Assembly: GCF_036381655.1 (NCBI RefSeq)
Contig: NZ_DASVCJ010000047.1
Coordinates: forward strand, 1-64,000
DNA: 64,000 nucleotides
From: Ferrovibrio sp036381655
GTDB lineage: Bacteria > Pseudomonadota > Alphaproteobacteria > Ferrovibrionales > Ferrovibrionaceae
Reading direction: 5' to 3'
Translations under genes and position numbers: made by a program
The notes under the pieces: model-generated
Database searches by the model: none
The model's input: the letters and a program-made list of their open reading frames with translations, nothing else
What the model was told of the DNA's origin: nothing
Shown: positions 28,736 through 38,367 of the stretch, piece by piece
Numbering within the stretch: position 1 is the stretch's first letter
How the letters are laid out: every line of letters starts with the position of its first letter

Positions 28736-29372
28736 TCTCGTCGCCCTGCTGATAGTGGCCGCTCTGGCGCTGCCGGCATTGGCGCAGGAAAAGGCGCACA
28801 AGCCCTTCGGGTTCGGCAAGCCCGCCACCAAGGAAGAGATCGCCGGCTGGGATATCGATGTGCGCGGTCCCGACGGCGCCGGCCTGCCGCCCGGCAAGGG
28901 AACCGTGGCGGAAGGCGAGAAGCTGTTCATGGATAATTGCGCGGCCTGCCATGGCGAATTCGCCGAGGGCGCCGGCCGCTATCCGGAGTTGATTGGCGGC
29001 CGCGGCACGCTGAAATCGGACGATCCGCGCAAAACCATCGACAGCTACTGGCCTTATGCGCCGACGGTGTTCGACTATATCCGCCGCGCCATGCCCTTCG
29101 GCGCGCCGCAGAGCTTGACCAACGATGAGGTCTACTCCATCGTCGCATGGTTGCTCAATCAGGGCGATCTGTGGCCGGCCGACAAGCCGCTCGACGCCGA
29201 AGGCCTGCGGAAGGTGAAGATGCCCAACCGCGATGGCTTCCTCGCCGGCGATCCCCGGCCCGACGTGAAACCAGACACATGCATGACGAATTGCCGCACG
29301 ACTCCGCCAAAGATCACCAGCGACCTGGCCGCCAGGCTCGGCGTCACGCCGACCGACCGGAAGGGCGACTGA
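28719..29372 (+). CDS. soxD: SoxD, short monoheme cytochrome c subunit
   Basis: 217 residues: signal peptide (to ALA, about residue 22), one heme site CAACH with MPFGAPQSL as the likely sixth-ligand region, and a C-terminal tail with CMTNC. It accepts electrons from SoxC. Paracoccus SoxD is a longer diheme protein; this short single-heme form is the alternative type. The C-terminal Cys pair is not a heme site and could form a disulfide. Confidence 0.9.
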   Translation: MSRSLNLVALLIVAALALPALAQEKAHKPFGFGKPATKEEIAGWDIDVRGPDGAGLPPGKGTVAEGEKLFMDNCAACHGEFAEGAGRYPELIGGRGTLKSDDPRKTIDSYWPYAPTVFDYIRRAMPFGAPQSLTNDEVYSIVAWLLNQGDLWPADKPLDAEGLRKVKMPNRDGFLAGDPRPDVKPDTCMTNCRTTPPKITSDLAARLGVTPTDRKGD

Positions 29373-29878
29373 CCGCCCCCTCGCGCCGCAATGTGCTGGC
29401 CGGCGCCGGCGCGATCGTCGGCGCCGGCAGCGTGGCCGGCGCTGCCGGCCCGGTGCAGGCGCAGGTCCAGGCGCAGAGCGGCACCGGCGAGCGGCGCGGC
29501 AAGTTCGCCGATCCGCAGCCGAGCATCGACAATCCGCGCAGGATCGTGATCAGCCTTGCGGAGGACGATCCGAAGCGGATCAACGCCGTGCTGAGCAATA
29601 TCGTCAATATCCAGAAATACTACGATGCCGCCCTGGTGCGGCTGGCGGTGATCGCTTACGGACCCGGCGTTGCCGCGGTGCTGAAGGACCAAAGCCCGGT
29701 GGCGCAGCGGATCGAAAGCCTGCAGGCATTGGACGTCGAATTCATCGCCTGTGGCGCGACGCTGGAAACCTTGCACAAGACAAAGGCCGATCTGCTGCCG
29801 GATGTCGGCGAGGTGCCGAACGGCCTGCCGGAAATCGTCGAACGCAGCCTGACCGGATGGGTCCATCTGCGGCCATAG
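29369..29878 (+). CDS. exported DsrE-like protein in the sox cluster
   Basis: About 170 residues with a Tat signal near the N-terminus (PSRRNVLAGAGAIVG), then a DsrE/DsrF-like domain (RRIVISLAEDDPKR; AALVRLAVIAYGPGV; FIACGATLETL). The single Cys in FIACG is where DsrE proteins carry a persulfide. Start choice is hard: CTG at 29369 has a fine AAGG site and overlaps the soxD stop as CTGA; an in-frame ATG at 29279 would overlap soxD by 94 nt and place 30 residues before the signal. A periplasmic sulfur-carrier role for the Sox system is inferred from family and context. Confidence 0.75.
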   Translation: MTAPSRRNVLAGAGAIVGAGSVAGAAGPVQAQVQAQSGTGERRGKFADPQPSIDNPRRIVISLAEDDPKRINAVLSNIVNIQKYYDAALVRLAVIAYGPGVAAVLKDQSPVAQRIESLQALDVEFIACGATLETLHKTKADLLPDVGEVPNGLPEIVERSLTGWVHLRP

Positions 29879-29900
29879 GCGATCATAGGGGAAGACCGCA

Positions 29901-30497
29901 ATGCCGATACTGACACGCCGCTCCCTGCTGGCTTTGCCCGCTGCCCTCGGCCTGGCGCCCGTCGCTGCGCAAGCGGCCAGGCTGACCGACGACGGGCTGC
30001 ATACCGAGGAGTGGTTTCTCGAAAGCTTCCTCGACCTGAAGCAGGATATCGAGGACGCGGCCGCGAAAAGCAAACGCCTGGCGCTCACCTTCGAGCAGCG
30101 CGGCTGCCCGGCCTGCGCCGAAATGCACGAGAAGCAGTTGGCCGATCCGGCGATCAGCGGGTATATCCGCCAGCATTTCGAGATCATACAGATCAACATG
30201 TTCGGCGCGCGCGAGGTCACCGATCTGGACGGCAAGGTGCTGCCGGAGAAACAGATGGCCCGCCGCTGGGCGATCACCGCGACGCCGACCATTCTCTTCC
30301 TGCCCGAGAAGCCGGCTGTGGGATCGGCCCGGGATCTCGCCTCGACGCGCATGCAGGGCCTGTTGCCGCCGCCGGCCTTCCTGGCCATGTTCCGCTTCGT
30401 CGCCGAGCGGGCCTACGAGAAGATGGAATTCCCCGCCTATCTGGCGCAGCAGCAGCCCGGCGCAAGCAGCGCGGCGTTCAGCACGCCCGCCAACTGA
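29901..30497 (+). CDS. soxW: SoxW, periplasmic thioredoxin
   Basis: 198 residues with a signal (MPILTRRSLLALPAALGL, RR pair, cut near AQAA), a thioredoxin-fold active site EQRGCPACAEMHEK and the cis-Pro segment ATPTILFLP. SoxW proteins hold reducing power in the periplasm and are part of many sox clusters. It lies 22 nt after the DsrE-like gene and 9 nt before the next, so it is embedded in the operon. Confidence 0.9.
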   Translation: MPILTRRSLLALPAALGLAPVAAQAARLTDDGLHTEEWFLESFLDLKQDIEDAAAKSKRLALTFEQRGCPACAEMHEKQLADPAISGYIRQHFEIIQINMFGAREVTDLDGKVLPEKQMARRWAITATPTILFLPEKPAVGSARDLASTRMQGLLPPPAFLAMFRFVAERAYEKMEFPAYLAQQQPGASSAAFSTPAN

Positions 30498-30506
30498 GCG
30501 ACATCC

Positions 30507-32063
30507 GTGAGTTTCCTACGGCAAAGCGGCTACGGCCTCACGCTCTTTCTTACCTCCGCCGGCGCGCTGATCGTCGAGATCGTCGCCGGCCGCATGCTGG
30601 CGCCCTATGTCGGCATGTCGCTCTATACCTGGACATCGGTGATTGCCGTCGTGCTGGCAGGCCTTTCGGTCGGGCACTGGATCGGCGGTCGCCTGGCGGC
30701 GCCGCATGTTGCGGTGGCGATTGCCCTGCGCGGCATTGCCGTGGCGCTTGGTCTGGCGGCGCTCACCGCTGCCGGCGCGGCGCCGCTGCTGCGCTGGCTG
30801 GCGGCCCTGCTTGGCGAAAGCGGCACGCCGCCGCTGCTGCTGATCACCCTGCTGGCCGGCGGCGTTTTCCTGCTGCCCAGCCTCTTCGTCGGCATCGTCT
30901 CGCCGGTGCTGACCAAGCTGGCGATCGACGATGCGCCGCAGATGCAGGGGCCGATCATTGGCCGCATGTTCGCGCTCGGAGCGGCCGGCAGCATCCTGGG
31001 CACGCTGGCGGCCGGCTATCTGTTCATCTCCTGGATCGGCTCGATCGGCACCCTGCTGGCGGTCGCGGCGCTCTATCTGGCCTTCGCCGCCGCCTATTGG
31101 CTGCGCGGGCGCAAAAGCTTCGTCGCGGCGCCGATTGCGGCGCTTATCGTACTGGCCGGCTTCGGCGTTGCGCGCCTGCCTAGCTTTGCCACGCCCTGCG
31201 ACATCGAAAGCAATTACTACTGCATCCGCATCGTCGATTTCTCGCCGCAGAGCGGCCGTGCCTCGGCCGCGATGGTGCTGGATCACCTCGCCCACAGCAT
31301 CAACGACCGCGACGATCCGACCCTGCTCTACAGCCCGTATCTGCATTTCGTCGCCGAGCGCACCCGGCGCCTCCTGCAAGGCCGGCCGCCGCATGCCTAT
31401 TTCATCGGCGGCGGCGCCTTCACCCTGCCGCGCGCCTGGGCGGCCGAGTATCCGGACGCGGAGCTCACCGTTGCCGAAATCGATCCGGCGGTGACCCGTG
31501 CCGCCGCCAAGTTCATGTGGCTGGACGAGCAGGCGCCGGCCTTGCGCATCATTCATGCCGATGCGCGCAGCACGCTCGCCCGCCTGCCGCCAAACGAACG
31601 GTTCGACCTGATCCTGGGCGACGCCTTTCACGATTTCTCCATTCCGCCGCATCTGGTGACGCGGGAATTCCATCAACTGGTGGAACGCCGTCTGGCGCCC
31701 GGCGGCGCCTATGCGATCAATGTCATCGACCAAAGCGAGCAGCCGCGCTTCACCTTCGCGCTGGTAAAGACGATGCAGCGCGATTTCCCGGTGGTGGAAG
31801 TCTGGCTCGACGACGAAAGCCGGCGCCGCGGCGGCCGGGTCACCTTCGTCGTCCTGGGCCTGCGCGAGCCGAGCGCCAGCCCCATCCTGCGCGCCTCGCT
31901 TCCCGATCCGCATCTGGGACAGCGGACCTGGCTGCGCTGGCCGCCCCAGGATCTGGCGGCGCGGATTGCCGCAGCCGATGTGCCGATCCTGACCGACGAT
32001 TTCGCGCCGGTCGACCGCCTGATGGCCGGCTTCCTGCTGCGCCCCGACGAGGCGCTGCACTGA
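30507..32063 (+). CDS. membrane spermidine-synthase-like protein
   Basis: 518 residues: about seven hydrophobic spans in the first 230 residues (start SFLRQSGYGLTLFLTSAGAL), then a spermidine-synthase-like Rossmann domain (YFIGGGAFTLPRAW; TVAEIDPAVTRAAAKF; DLILGDAFHDFSIP). Such fused proteins are widespread and mostly uncharacterised; the aminopropyl-transfer site is not evident, so polyamine synthesis should not be assumed. Translation starts at GTG 30507, 9 nt after soxW, which makes it the last gene of the sox operon. It may be a passenger. Confidence 0.8.
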   Translation: MSFLRQSGYGLTLFLTSAGALIVEIVAGRMLAPYVGMSLYTWTSVIAVVLAGLSVGHWIGGRLAAPHVAVAIALRGIAVALGLAALTAAGAAPLLRWLAALLGESGTPPLLLITLLAGGVFLLPSLFVGIVSPVLTKLAIDDAPQMQGPIIGRMFALGAAGSILGTLAAGYLFISWIGSIGTLLAVAALYLAFAAAYWLRGRKSFVAAPIAALIVLAGFGVARLPSFATPCDIESNYYCIRIVDFSPQSGRASAAMVLDHLAHSINDRDDPTLLYSPYLHFVAERTRRLLQGRPPHAYFIGGGAFTLPRAWAAEYPDAELTVAEIDPAVTRAAAKFMWLDEQAPALRIIHADARSTLARLPPNERFDLILGDAFHDFSIPPHLVTREFHQLVERRLAPGGAYAINVIDQSEQPRFTFALVKTMQRDFPVVEVWLDDESRRRGGRVTFVVLGLREPSASPILRASLPDPHLGQRTWLRWPPQDLAARIAAADVPILTDDFAPVDRLMAGFLLRPDEALH

Positions 32064-32067
32064 TCGC

Positions 32068-33060
32068 TCAATCGAGCGGCAGTTCGCCGGCCGCCTGCGC
32101 CGCCTTGCGGGCGCGGAACCGGTCGATCGCCTGCGTAACCTCGCGCGCCAGCGCCGAGGCATCGCGGTCGGGGTGAAAGAAGGCCAGCACCGCATCGCCC
32201 AGCGTTTTCATCAGATCGAAAGTCTTCTGCCAGTCCGGCATGAACTCGAAGGCCTCGCCGCGTTCGAGCATTTGCCGCGCCGGCAGCAGCATGCGTTCGC
32301 ACAGCTCGGCGACATGGGCGAAATCCGTATGTGCAACGCGTCGCTGGATATCCTCGATCGAAACGATCAGGTCCCGCAGCATGACAAGCGTGCCGTGGTC
32401 GGGCTGCAATTCCGCCTTGTAGAGCGGCAGGATCTGCTCGGCGACGAAGGCGATGCGGAAGGCATCCGCACGTAGGCGCTGCTCGTTCACCTGCCGGTTC
32501 GCCGCGTGGATCTCTTGCTGCATTGCCTTGGCATCCAGCGCCGCGCCGGACAGCTTGAGACGCATCGTATTGGGCACCTCGATCAGCGGCACCGTGCTCT
32601 CGCGGCGGTCGGCGGCCTTGCGGCGGTCCGGCCCGATATAATCCGAGGTCACCACGAAGGGCTTGCGCTGCCATGCCAGCGTCTCGATGCGCTCGAGCAG
32701 CGCGCGGGTCGACAGCGGCTTCAGCAGCAGATCGTCGGCGCCGGCATCGATCGCCCGCCGCACCATGGCTGCCGCGCCTTCCCAGGCTGTGAGAATGACC
32801 GGCAGATAGGGATTGACGCCGAGCTTGCCATGCCGAAGGTCGCGCACCAGGGCAATCGCATCGCCGCCGCGCATGGCCACGTCCATGAAAACCAGGTCCG
32901 GCTGGCTTACGGCCAGAAGATCGGCAAAGCCTTCCAGAGTGTCGAAATCGCGCAGATGCGAATATCCCGCGGCGATCAATGCCTGACGATAAAGGATGCG
33001 CGTGCTTTGGCCCGGATCGCCGAACAGGAGTCGCACATCGCCGCGGTGCTCGGAATGCAT
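32068..33060 (-). CDS. response regulator with DRR-type linker and helical output domain
   Basis: 330 residues: receiver domain (residues 8-130; LLFGDPGQSTRI, phospho-Asp in LVFMDVAMRGGD, Lys in LLLKPLS), then DYIGPDRRKAADRRES, a short motif common in alphaproteobacterial receiver proteins, and a predominantly helical C-terminal part of unknown type with no DNA-binding signature. I expect a role in signal relay rather than transcription. No kinase is adjacent. It is convergent with the sox operon, 4 nt from its last gene. Confidence 0.75.
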   Translation of the reverse strand: MHSEHRGDVRLLFGDPGQSTRILYRQALIAAGYSHLRDFDTLEGFADLLAVSQPDLVFMDVAMRGGDAIALVRDLRHGKLGVNPYLPVILTAWEGAAAMVRRAIDAGADDLLLKPLSTRALLERIETLAWQRKPFVVTSDYIGPDRRKAADRRESTVPLIEVPNTMRLKLSGAALDAKAMQQEIHAANRQVNEQRLRADAFRIAFVAEQILPLYKAELQPDHGTLVMLRDLIVSIEDIQRRVAHTDFAHVAELCERMLLPARQMLERGEAFEFMPDWQKTFDLMKTLGDAVLAFFHPDRDASALAREVTQAIDRFRARKAAQAAGELPLD

Positions 33061-33207
33061 TCCGCGATCCTAGAGAGGCAATATCGCCGCAACAAGGCAT
33101 CCGGTGGACCATCGGGAACCACAAGATGATTTTAGTTATTAAGAACGCCCTCGCTGCAACTGCGGCGCTACGTTCGCAAAAGCGCCACCGCCCCGCTCAG
33201 CGGCGAT

Positions 33208-35778
33208 CTAGCTGCGTGGCCGCGGCTTGGCGCGATTGGTCGGCGTCGCGGCCAGCGGGTCCTCCGGCCAGTCATGCTTCGGATACTGCCCGCGCATCTC
33301 GGCCCGCACCGCGCGATAGCTCGATTGCCAGAAACCGGCCAGGTCGCTGGTGACCTGCAAGGGCCGCCGCGCCGGCGACAGCAGATGCAGCACCAGCTTG
33401 ACCCTGCCGCCGGCGAGCGCCGGCGTTTCCGCGCAACCGAACATCTCCTGCAGGCGGACGGCCAGCACCGGCGCCTCCCCCATCGTGTAGTCGATCGGGA
33501 TGTGCGATCCGGACGGCACGCGCCAATGGGTCGGCGCCTCGCGATCGAGCAGTTTCTGCTGGGCATAATCGAGCTGCTGCGTCAGCGCGGCGTGCAGGTC
33601 GATATCCGCCAGTTGCGACAGTTTCATGATGCCGCCCAGATACGGCAGCAGCCAGCCTTCGAGACGCTCGCTCAGGGCGGCATCACTCATGTCGGGCCAG
33701 TCGGCCGCAGCAGGCAGATGCCGCCGCAGCAGGGCGAGCCGCGCCTGCCATTGCCGCAGGGCCGGCGTCCAGGGCAGCACGGCGTCCAATCCCTTCTTGC
33801 GGATTGCCGCCAGCAAGGCTCGCTGAACGGCGTCCTGCGCCGGATCGCTCAGCGGGGCTTCGCGCAGCACCAGGGCGCCGATGCGGCGCTGACGTCGCGC
33901 CAGAACGGCCTGCGAGCGTTCATCCCATTCCACCGCGTCGCGGGTTTCGATGATCGCCTCGAACTGCGTTTCGATCTCGGCCTCGCTGATGGGGGCGGCG
34001 AGAAAGATGCGGGCGTCGGCCCGGGCGCCATCCACCTCGGCCACGGCAAGGTATGCCTCCCTGCTCAATGCGTCCAAGGGATCGAGCCTGGCGCCGCGGC
34101 CATTGCTCAACAGAAAGCTGCCTTCGCTCCCGCCGCGCCGCCTGGCGATGCGGTCGGGATAGGCCAGTGCCACCAGCAGGCCGGCCTCCTCGACCGGCCC
34201 CTGATGAGAGGGTGCGCCGATCTGGCGCCGCCAATCTGCGGCCAGCCGCCGGATCTGGCGAACGGCATTCATGTCGACACGCATGCCATGCGGGGCGGTA
34301 TCGCGCTCGCCCTCGCCGACGACGATTTCCAGACGCCAGCGCAGATCGGCATCGCGGATGTTGCCGCCTTTGGCGATGTCGCGCTCGCCCAGCAGGGCCG
34401 CCAGGGCGCAGGCCAGGCCGCCCAGTCCAAGCGCGTGTCCCCGGATCACCATATGCGCCAGCCGCGGATGCAACGGCAACTCGGCCATTGCGCGGCCATG
34501 CGCGGTGACGACGCCGTCACCGTCCAGCGCGCCAAGTTCGCGCAGCAGTTCATGCGCATAGGCCATGGCCGCTTCCGGCGGCGGATCAAGCCAGGCGAGG
34601 TTGCGCGGATCACGCACGCCCCAGGCGGCGAGATCGAGCGCCATCGGCGTCAGATCGGTGACGGCGATTTCCGGCGCAGTGAATTTCGGCAAGCCGCCAT
34701 GCGCGGCTTCGGCCCAGAGCCGGTAGCAGACGCCCGGTCCCAGGCGGCCGGCGCGGCCGCGGCGCTGATCGGCCGAAGCCTGGCTGACGCGCAACGTCTC
34801 CAGCCTCGCCATGCCGGTACTCGGTGAAAATCGCGGCTGGCGCATGTAGCCGCTGTCGACGACGACGCGCACCCCCTCGATGGTCAGCGAGCTTTCGGCG
34901 ATCGCCGTCGACAGCACCACCTTGCGCTGTCCCGCCGGGCTCGGCCGCAGCGCGCGATCCTGTTCCTCGCCCGGCAGATCGCCGTAGAGCGAGAGCATCG
35001 ACACGCCCGGCGGCAGCGGCCTTTCCAGCAGCCTGGCCTCGACGCGGCGGATATCGGCCACCCCGGGCAGAAAGACCAGCACGTCGCCATCCGTCTCGGC
35101 CAGCGCCTCGCGCACCGTATCGGCGACGGCCTGATCGATCCGCATCTGCGGCGATGGCGGGCGCCAGCGCGTCGCGACGGGAAAGCTCTGCCCCTCGCCG
35201 GTAACGATCGGACAATCTCCCATCAGCCGGGCGAAAGGCGCGGCATCGAGCGTCGCCGACATCGCCACCAGCTTCAGATCGGGCCGCAAAGCCGCCTGCG
35301 CCTCCAGGCACAGCGCCAGGCTGAGATCGGTCTCCAGGCCGCGTTCATGGCATTCGTCGAACAGGACCGCAGCAATCCCCTTCAGCTCCGGATCGCGCTG
35401 CAGGCGCCGCAGGAACACGCCATCGGTGTTCAGTTCGATGCGCGTTTTCGGCCCGGCCTTGCTGTCCAGCCGGACGCGGTAGCCGACGGTCTCGCCGACC
35501 GCCTCGCCCAGCAGGTCGGCCATGCGCCGCGCCGCCATGCGGGCGGCCAGGCGGCGCGGCTCCAGCACGATGATGCGTCCGGCCTGCGCCCAGGCCTCGT
35601 CCAGCAGGGCCAGCGGCAGCAGCGTCGTCTTGCCCGAGCCGGGCGGTGCCTGCACCACCAGATTGTTCGCGCAAGCAAGCGCAGCGGCGACATCGGGCAG
35701 AATCGCCTGAATCGGCAAGGCATGGGAGAGTTGCAATTTTTGCAATTTTCGCGGTTTCCCGACTCTGAAATGGTACAA
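33208..35778 (-). CDS. hrpB: ATP-dependent helicase HrpB
   Basis: About 850 residues of a DEAH-type helicase: Walker A QAPPGSGKTTLLP, motif II DECHERGLETDL, motif III SATLDAAPF, motif VI (DQRRGRAGR), a ratchet/winged-helix part, and the HrpB C-terminal domain (WRVPSGSHIPIDY). HrpB is nonessential with an unclear RNA-related role. The longest frame opens at TTG 35778, overlapping the divergent transporter start region; family members begin near LPIQAILPDV, so the true start is probably one of the downstream TTG codons. Confidence 0.9.
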   Translation of the reverse strand: MYHFRVGKPRKLQKLQLSHALPIQAILPDVAAALACANNLVVQAPPGSGKTTLLPLALLDEAWAQAGRIIVLEPRRLAARMAARRMADLLGEAVGETVGYRVRLDSKAGPKTRIELNTDGVFLRRLQRDPELKGIAAVLFDECHERGLETDLSLALCLEAQAALRPDLKLVAMSATLDAAPFARLMGDCPIVTGEGQSFPVATRWRPPSPQMRIDQAVADTVREALAETDGDVLVFLPGVADIRRVEARLLERPLPPGVSMLSLYGDLPGEEQDRALRPSPAGQRKVVLSTAIAESSLTIEGVRVVVDSGYMRQPRFSPSTGMARLETLRVSQASADQRRGRAGRLGPGVCYRLWAEAAHGGLPKFTAPEIAVTDLTPMALDLAAWGVRDPRNLAWLDPPPEAAMAYAHELLRELGALDGDGVVTAHGRAMAELPLHPRLAHMVIRGHALGLGGLACALAALLGERDIAKGGNIRDADLRWRLEIVVGEGERDTAPHGMRVDMNAVRQIRRLAADWRRQIGAPSHQGPVEEAGLLVALAYPDRIARRRGGSEGSFLLSNGRGARLDPLDALSREAYLAVAEVDGARADARIFLAAPISEAEIETQFEAIIETRDAVEWDERSQAVLARRQRRIGALVLREAPLSDPAQDAVQRALLAAIRKKGLDAVLPWTPALRQWQARLALLRRHLPAAADWPDMSDAALSERLEGWLLPYLGGIMKLSQLADIDLHAALTQQLDYAQQKLLDREAPTHWRVPSGSHIPIDYTMGEAPVLAVRLQEMFGCAETPALAGGRVKLVLHLLSPARRPLQVTSDLAGFWQSSYRAVRAEMRGQYPKHDWPEDPLAATPTNRAKPRPRS

Positions 35779-35802
35779 TTTTCGCGCGTCGACACGGATA
35801 AA

Positions 35803-36735
35803 ATGTTCGGATACTCACTGCCTGCTGCCCTGACCGGGGCTCATCCCGTGGCCAGGGCGATGGCGATGATGCTGCTTTCCTCCCTCAGCTTCATCTGCAT
35901 GCATGCCTTGGTTGCCCGGGCATCGCAAGATTTGCCGGCTTTCGAGGTCGCGTTTTTCCGCAATCTGTTCGGCTTCCTGTGGCTCCTGCCCGCGCTGCTG
36001 CGCGGCCGCTTCGCGGCGCTCAAGACGAAGAAGCTGCATCTGCATGCCCTGCGCGGCGCCGTGAACAGCGCCTCGATGCTGATGTTTTTCAGCGCCCTTG
36101 CCTTCACGCCGCTGGCTCAGGCGACCGCGCTGGCCTATACCTCCCCGCTCTTCGTGACCATCGGCGCCGCGCTTGTCCTGGGCGAAACCCTGCGCCTGCG
36201 CCGCCTAACCGCCCTGCTGTTCGGCTTTGCCGGCATGCTGCTCGTACTCCGTCCGGGCGTGATCGAGATCGGCACGGGCCCGCTGCTGGTGCTGGGCTCG
36301 GCCCTGCTCTGGGCGGTGGCGATGATCGACATCAAGATTCTCTCGCGCACCGATTCCAGCCTGACCATCGCCGCCTACATGGTCGTCTTCCTTACGCCGA
36401 TGACCTTCATCGCGGCGCTGTTCGTCTGGCAATGGCCAACCTTGCCGCAGATCGGGCTGCTGATGCTGATCGGCGCCTTCGGCACCATCGGCCACCTCCT
36501 GTTCAACGAGGCGTTCCGCCAGGCCGATGCGACCATTCTGGCGCCGCTGGATTTCACGAAGCTGATCTGGGCCTCGGTGATCGGATTTTTCGCTTTCGGC
36601 CAGGTGCCCGATCTTTGGACATGGATCGGCGGCAGCGTGATCTTCGCCAGCGCCACATACATCTCCTATCGCGAGCATCAACTGGCGCGGCAGGCCACGA
36701 AGGCCGCCGCAGCCGCCCAAACGCCGAGAAATTAG
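35803..36735 (+). CDS. DMT-superfamily (EamA) transporter
   Basis: 310 residues with ten predicted membrane spans in two EamA repeats (for example FRNLFGFLWLLPALL, and LLVLGSALLWAVAMIDIK at the repeat start). Members export metabolites or amino acids; substrate not predictable. An in-frame ATG at 35770 would add 11 residues and overlap the hrpB start region; I prefer 35803. It stands between divergent hrpB and the ABC transporter operon. Confidence 0.85.
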   Translation: MFGYSLPAALTGAHPVARAMAMMLLSSLSFICMHALVARASQDLPAFEVAFFRNLFGFLWLLPALLRGRFAALKTKKLHLHALRGAVNSASMLMFFSALAFTPLAQATALAYTSPLFVTIGAALVLGETLRLRRLTALLFGFAGMLLVLRPGVIEIGTGPLLVLGSALLWAVAMIDIKILSRTDSSLTIAAYMVVFLTPMTFIAALFVWQWPTLPQIGLLMLIGAFGTIGHLLFNEAFRQADATILAPLDFTKLIWASVIGFFAFGQVPDLWTWIGGSVIFASATYISYREHQLARQATKAAAAAQTPRN

Positions 36736-36748
36736 GCACCTGGGCGAA

Positions 36749-36760
36749 CTGATATATCAG
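36749..36760. promoter_or_regulatory. 12-bp palindrome before the branched-chain transporter operon
   Basis: CTGATATATCAG is a perfect palindrome 14 nt after the DMT stop and 112 nt before livG. It may be an operator for the livGF-livKHM unit; no regulator is encoded next to it. Confidence 0.35.
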
Positions 36761-36872
36761 CCAAAGTCTTTGCCCGGCCTAGCTATTTACAAGATGGGCC
36801 GAATCCGGTTCCATGCGTTCCGCATACAGCTTAGGCGGTATGCTTTGGGAGGCAGCAAGGGGACGGTCAAAA

Positions 36873-37620
36873 ATGACCGAGGATTATATCCTCACGACCG
36901 AGGGACTCACAAAGGAGTTCGCCGGCTTCGTCGCCGTCAAGGACGTCAATCTGAGAGTCCGGCGTCATAGTATTCATGCGTTGATCGGCCCGAACGGCGC
37001 CGGCAAGACGACCTGTTTCAACCTCCTCACCAAGTTTCTGAGCCCGAGCCGGGGCCGCATCGCCTATAACGGCCATGACATCACCAGCGCCAAGCCGGCC
37101 GATATCGCGCGCAGCGGCATGGTGCGGTCTTTCCAGATCTCGGCGGTATTCCCGCATCTCAGCCTGCTGGAGAACGTCCGCGTCGCCCTGCAGCGGCCGC
37201 TGGGAACGTCGTTCCACTTCTGGAAATCGGAAAACTCGCTGAACGCGCTGAACAGCCGCGCGGAAGAGCTTCTGGAAGCGGTCGGCCTGATCGAATACCG
37301 CCATCTGACAGCGGTCGAGCTGCCCTATGGCCGTAAGCGCGCCCTGGAAATCGCCACCACGCTGGCGCTCGAGCCGGAGATGATGCTGCTGGACGAGCCG
37401 ATGGCCGGCATGGGCCACGAGGATATCGAGCGTATCGCCGACCTGATCAAGAAGGTCGCCGCCAACCGCACGGTCCTGATGGTCGAGCACAACCTGAATG
37501 TGGTGGCCAAGCTGTCCGATACCATCACCGTGCTCCGCCGCGGCGAGGTGCTGGCGGAAGGCAGCTACGATATCGTGTCGCGCAACCCGGAAGTGATTGA
37601 AGCGTATATGGGGACCGGCC

Positions 37621-37628
<8 letters not shown>
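36873..37628 (+). CDS. livG: branched-chain amino-acid type ABC transporter ATPase (LivG-like)
   Basis: 251 residues: Walker A GPNGAGKTTCFN, a Q-loop segment VRSFQISAVFPHLS, the signature region LPYGRKRALEIA (degenerate C-loop PYGRKR as in LivG), Walker B MMLLDEPMAGMG and switch His in VEHNL. It partners with livF to power the LivH/LivM permease. The start at 36873 follows an AGGGGACGG stretch. It overlaps livF by 8 nt. The substrate could be amino acids, amides or urea-like compounds. Confidence 0.9.
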
Positions 37629-38334
<706 letters not shown>

Positions 38335-38367
38335 CCGAGCGAACGATCGTCAAAAGAGGAGGAAACT

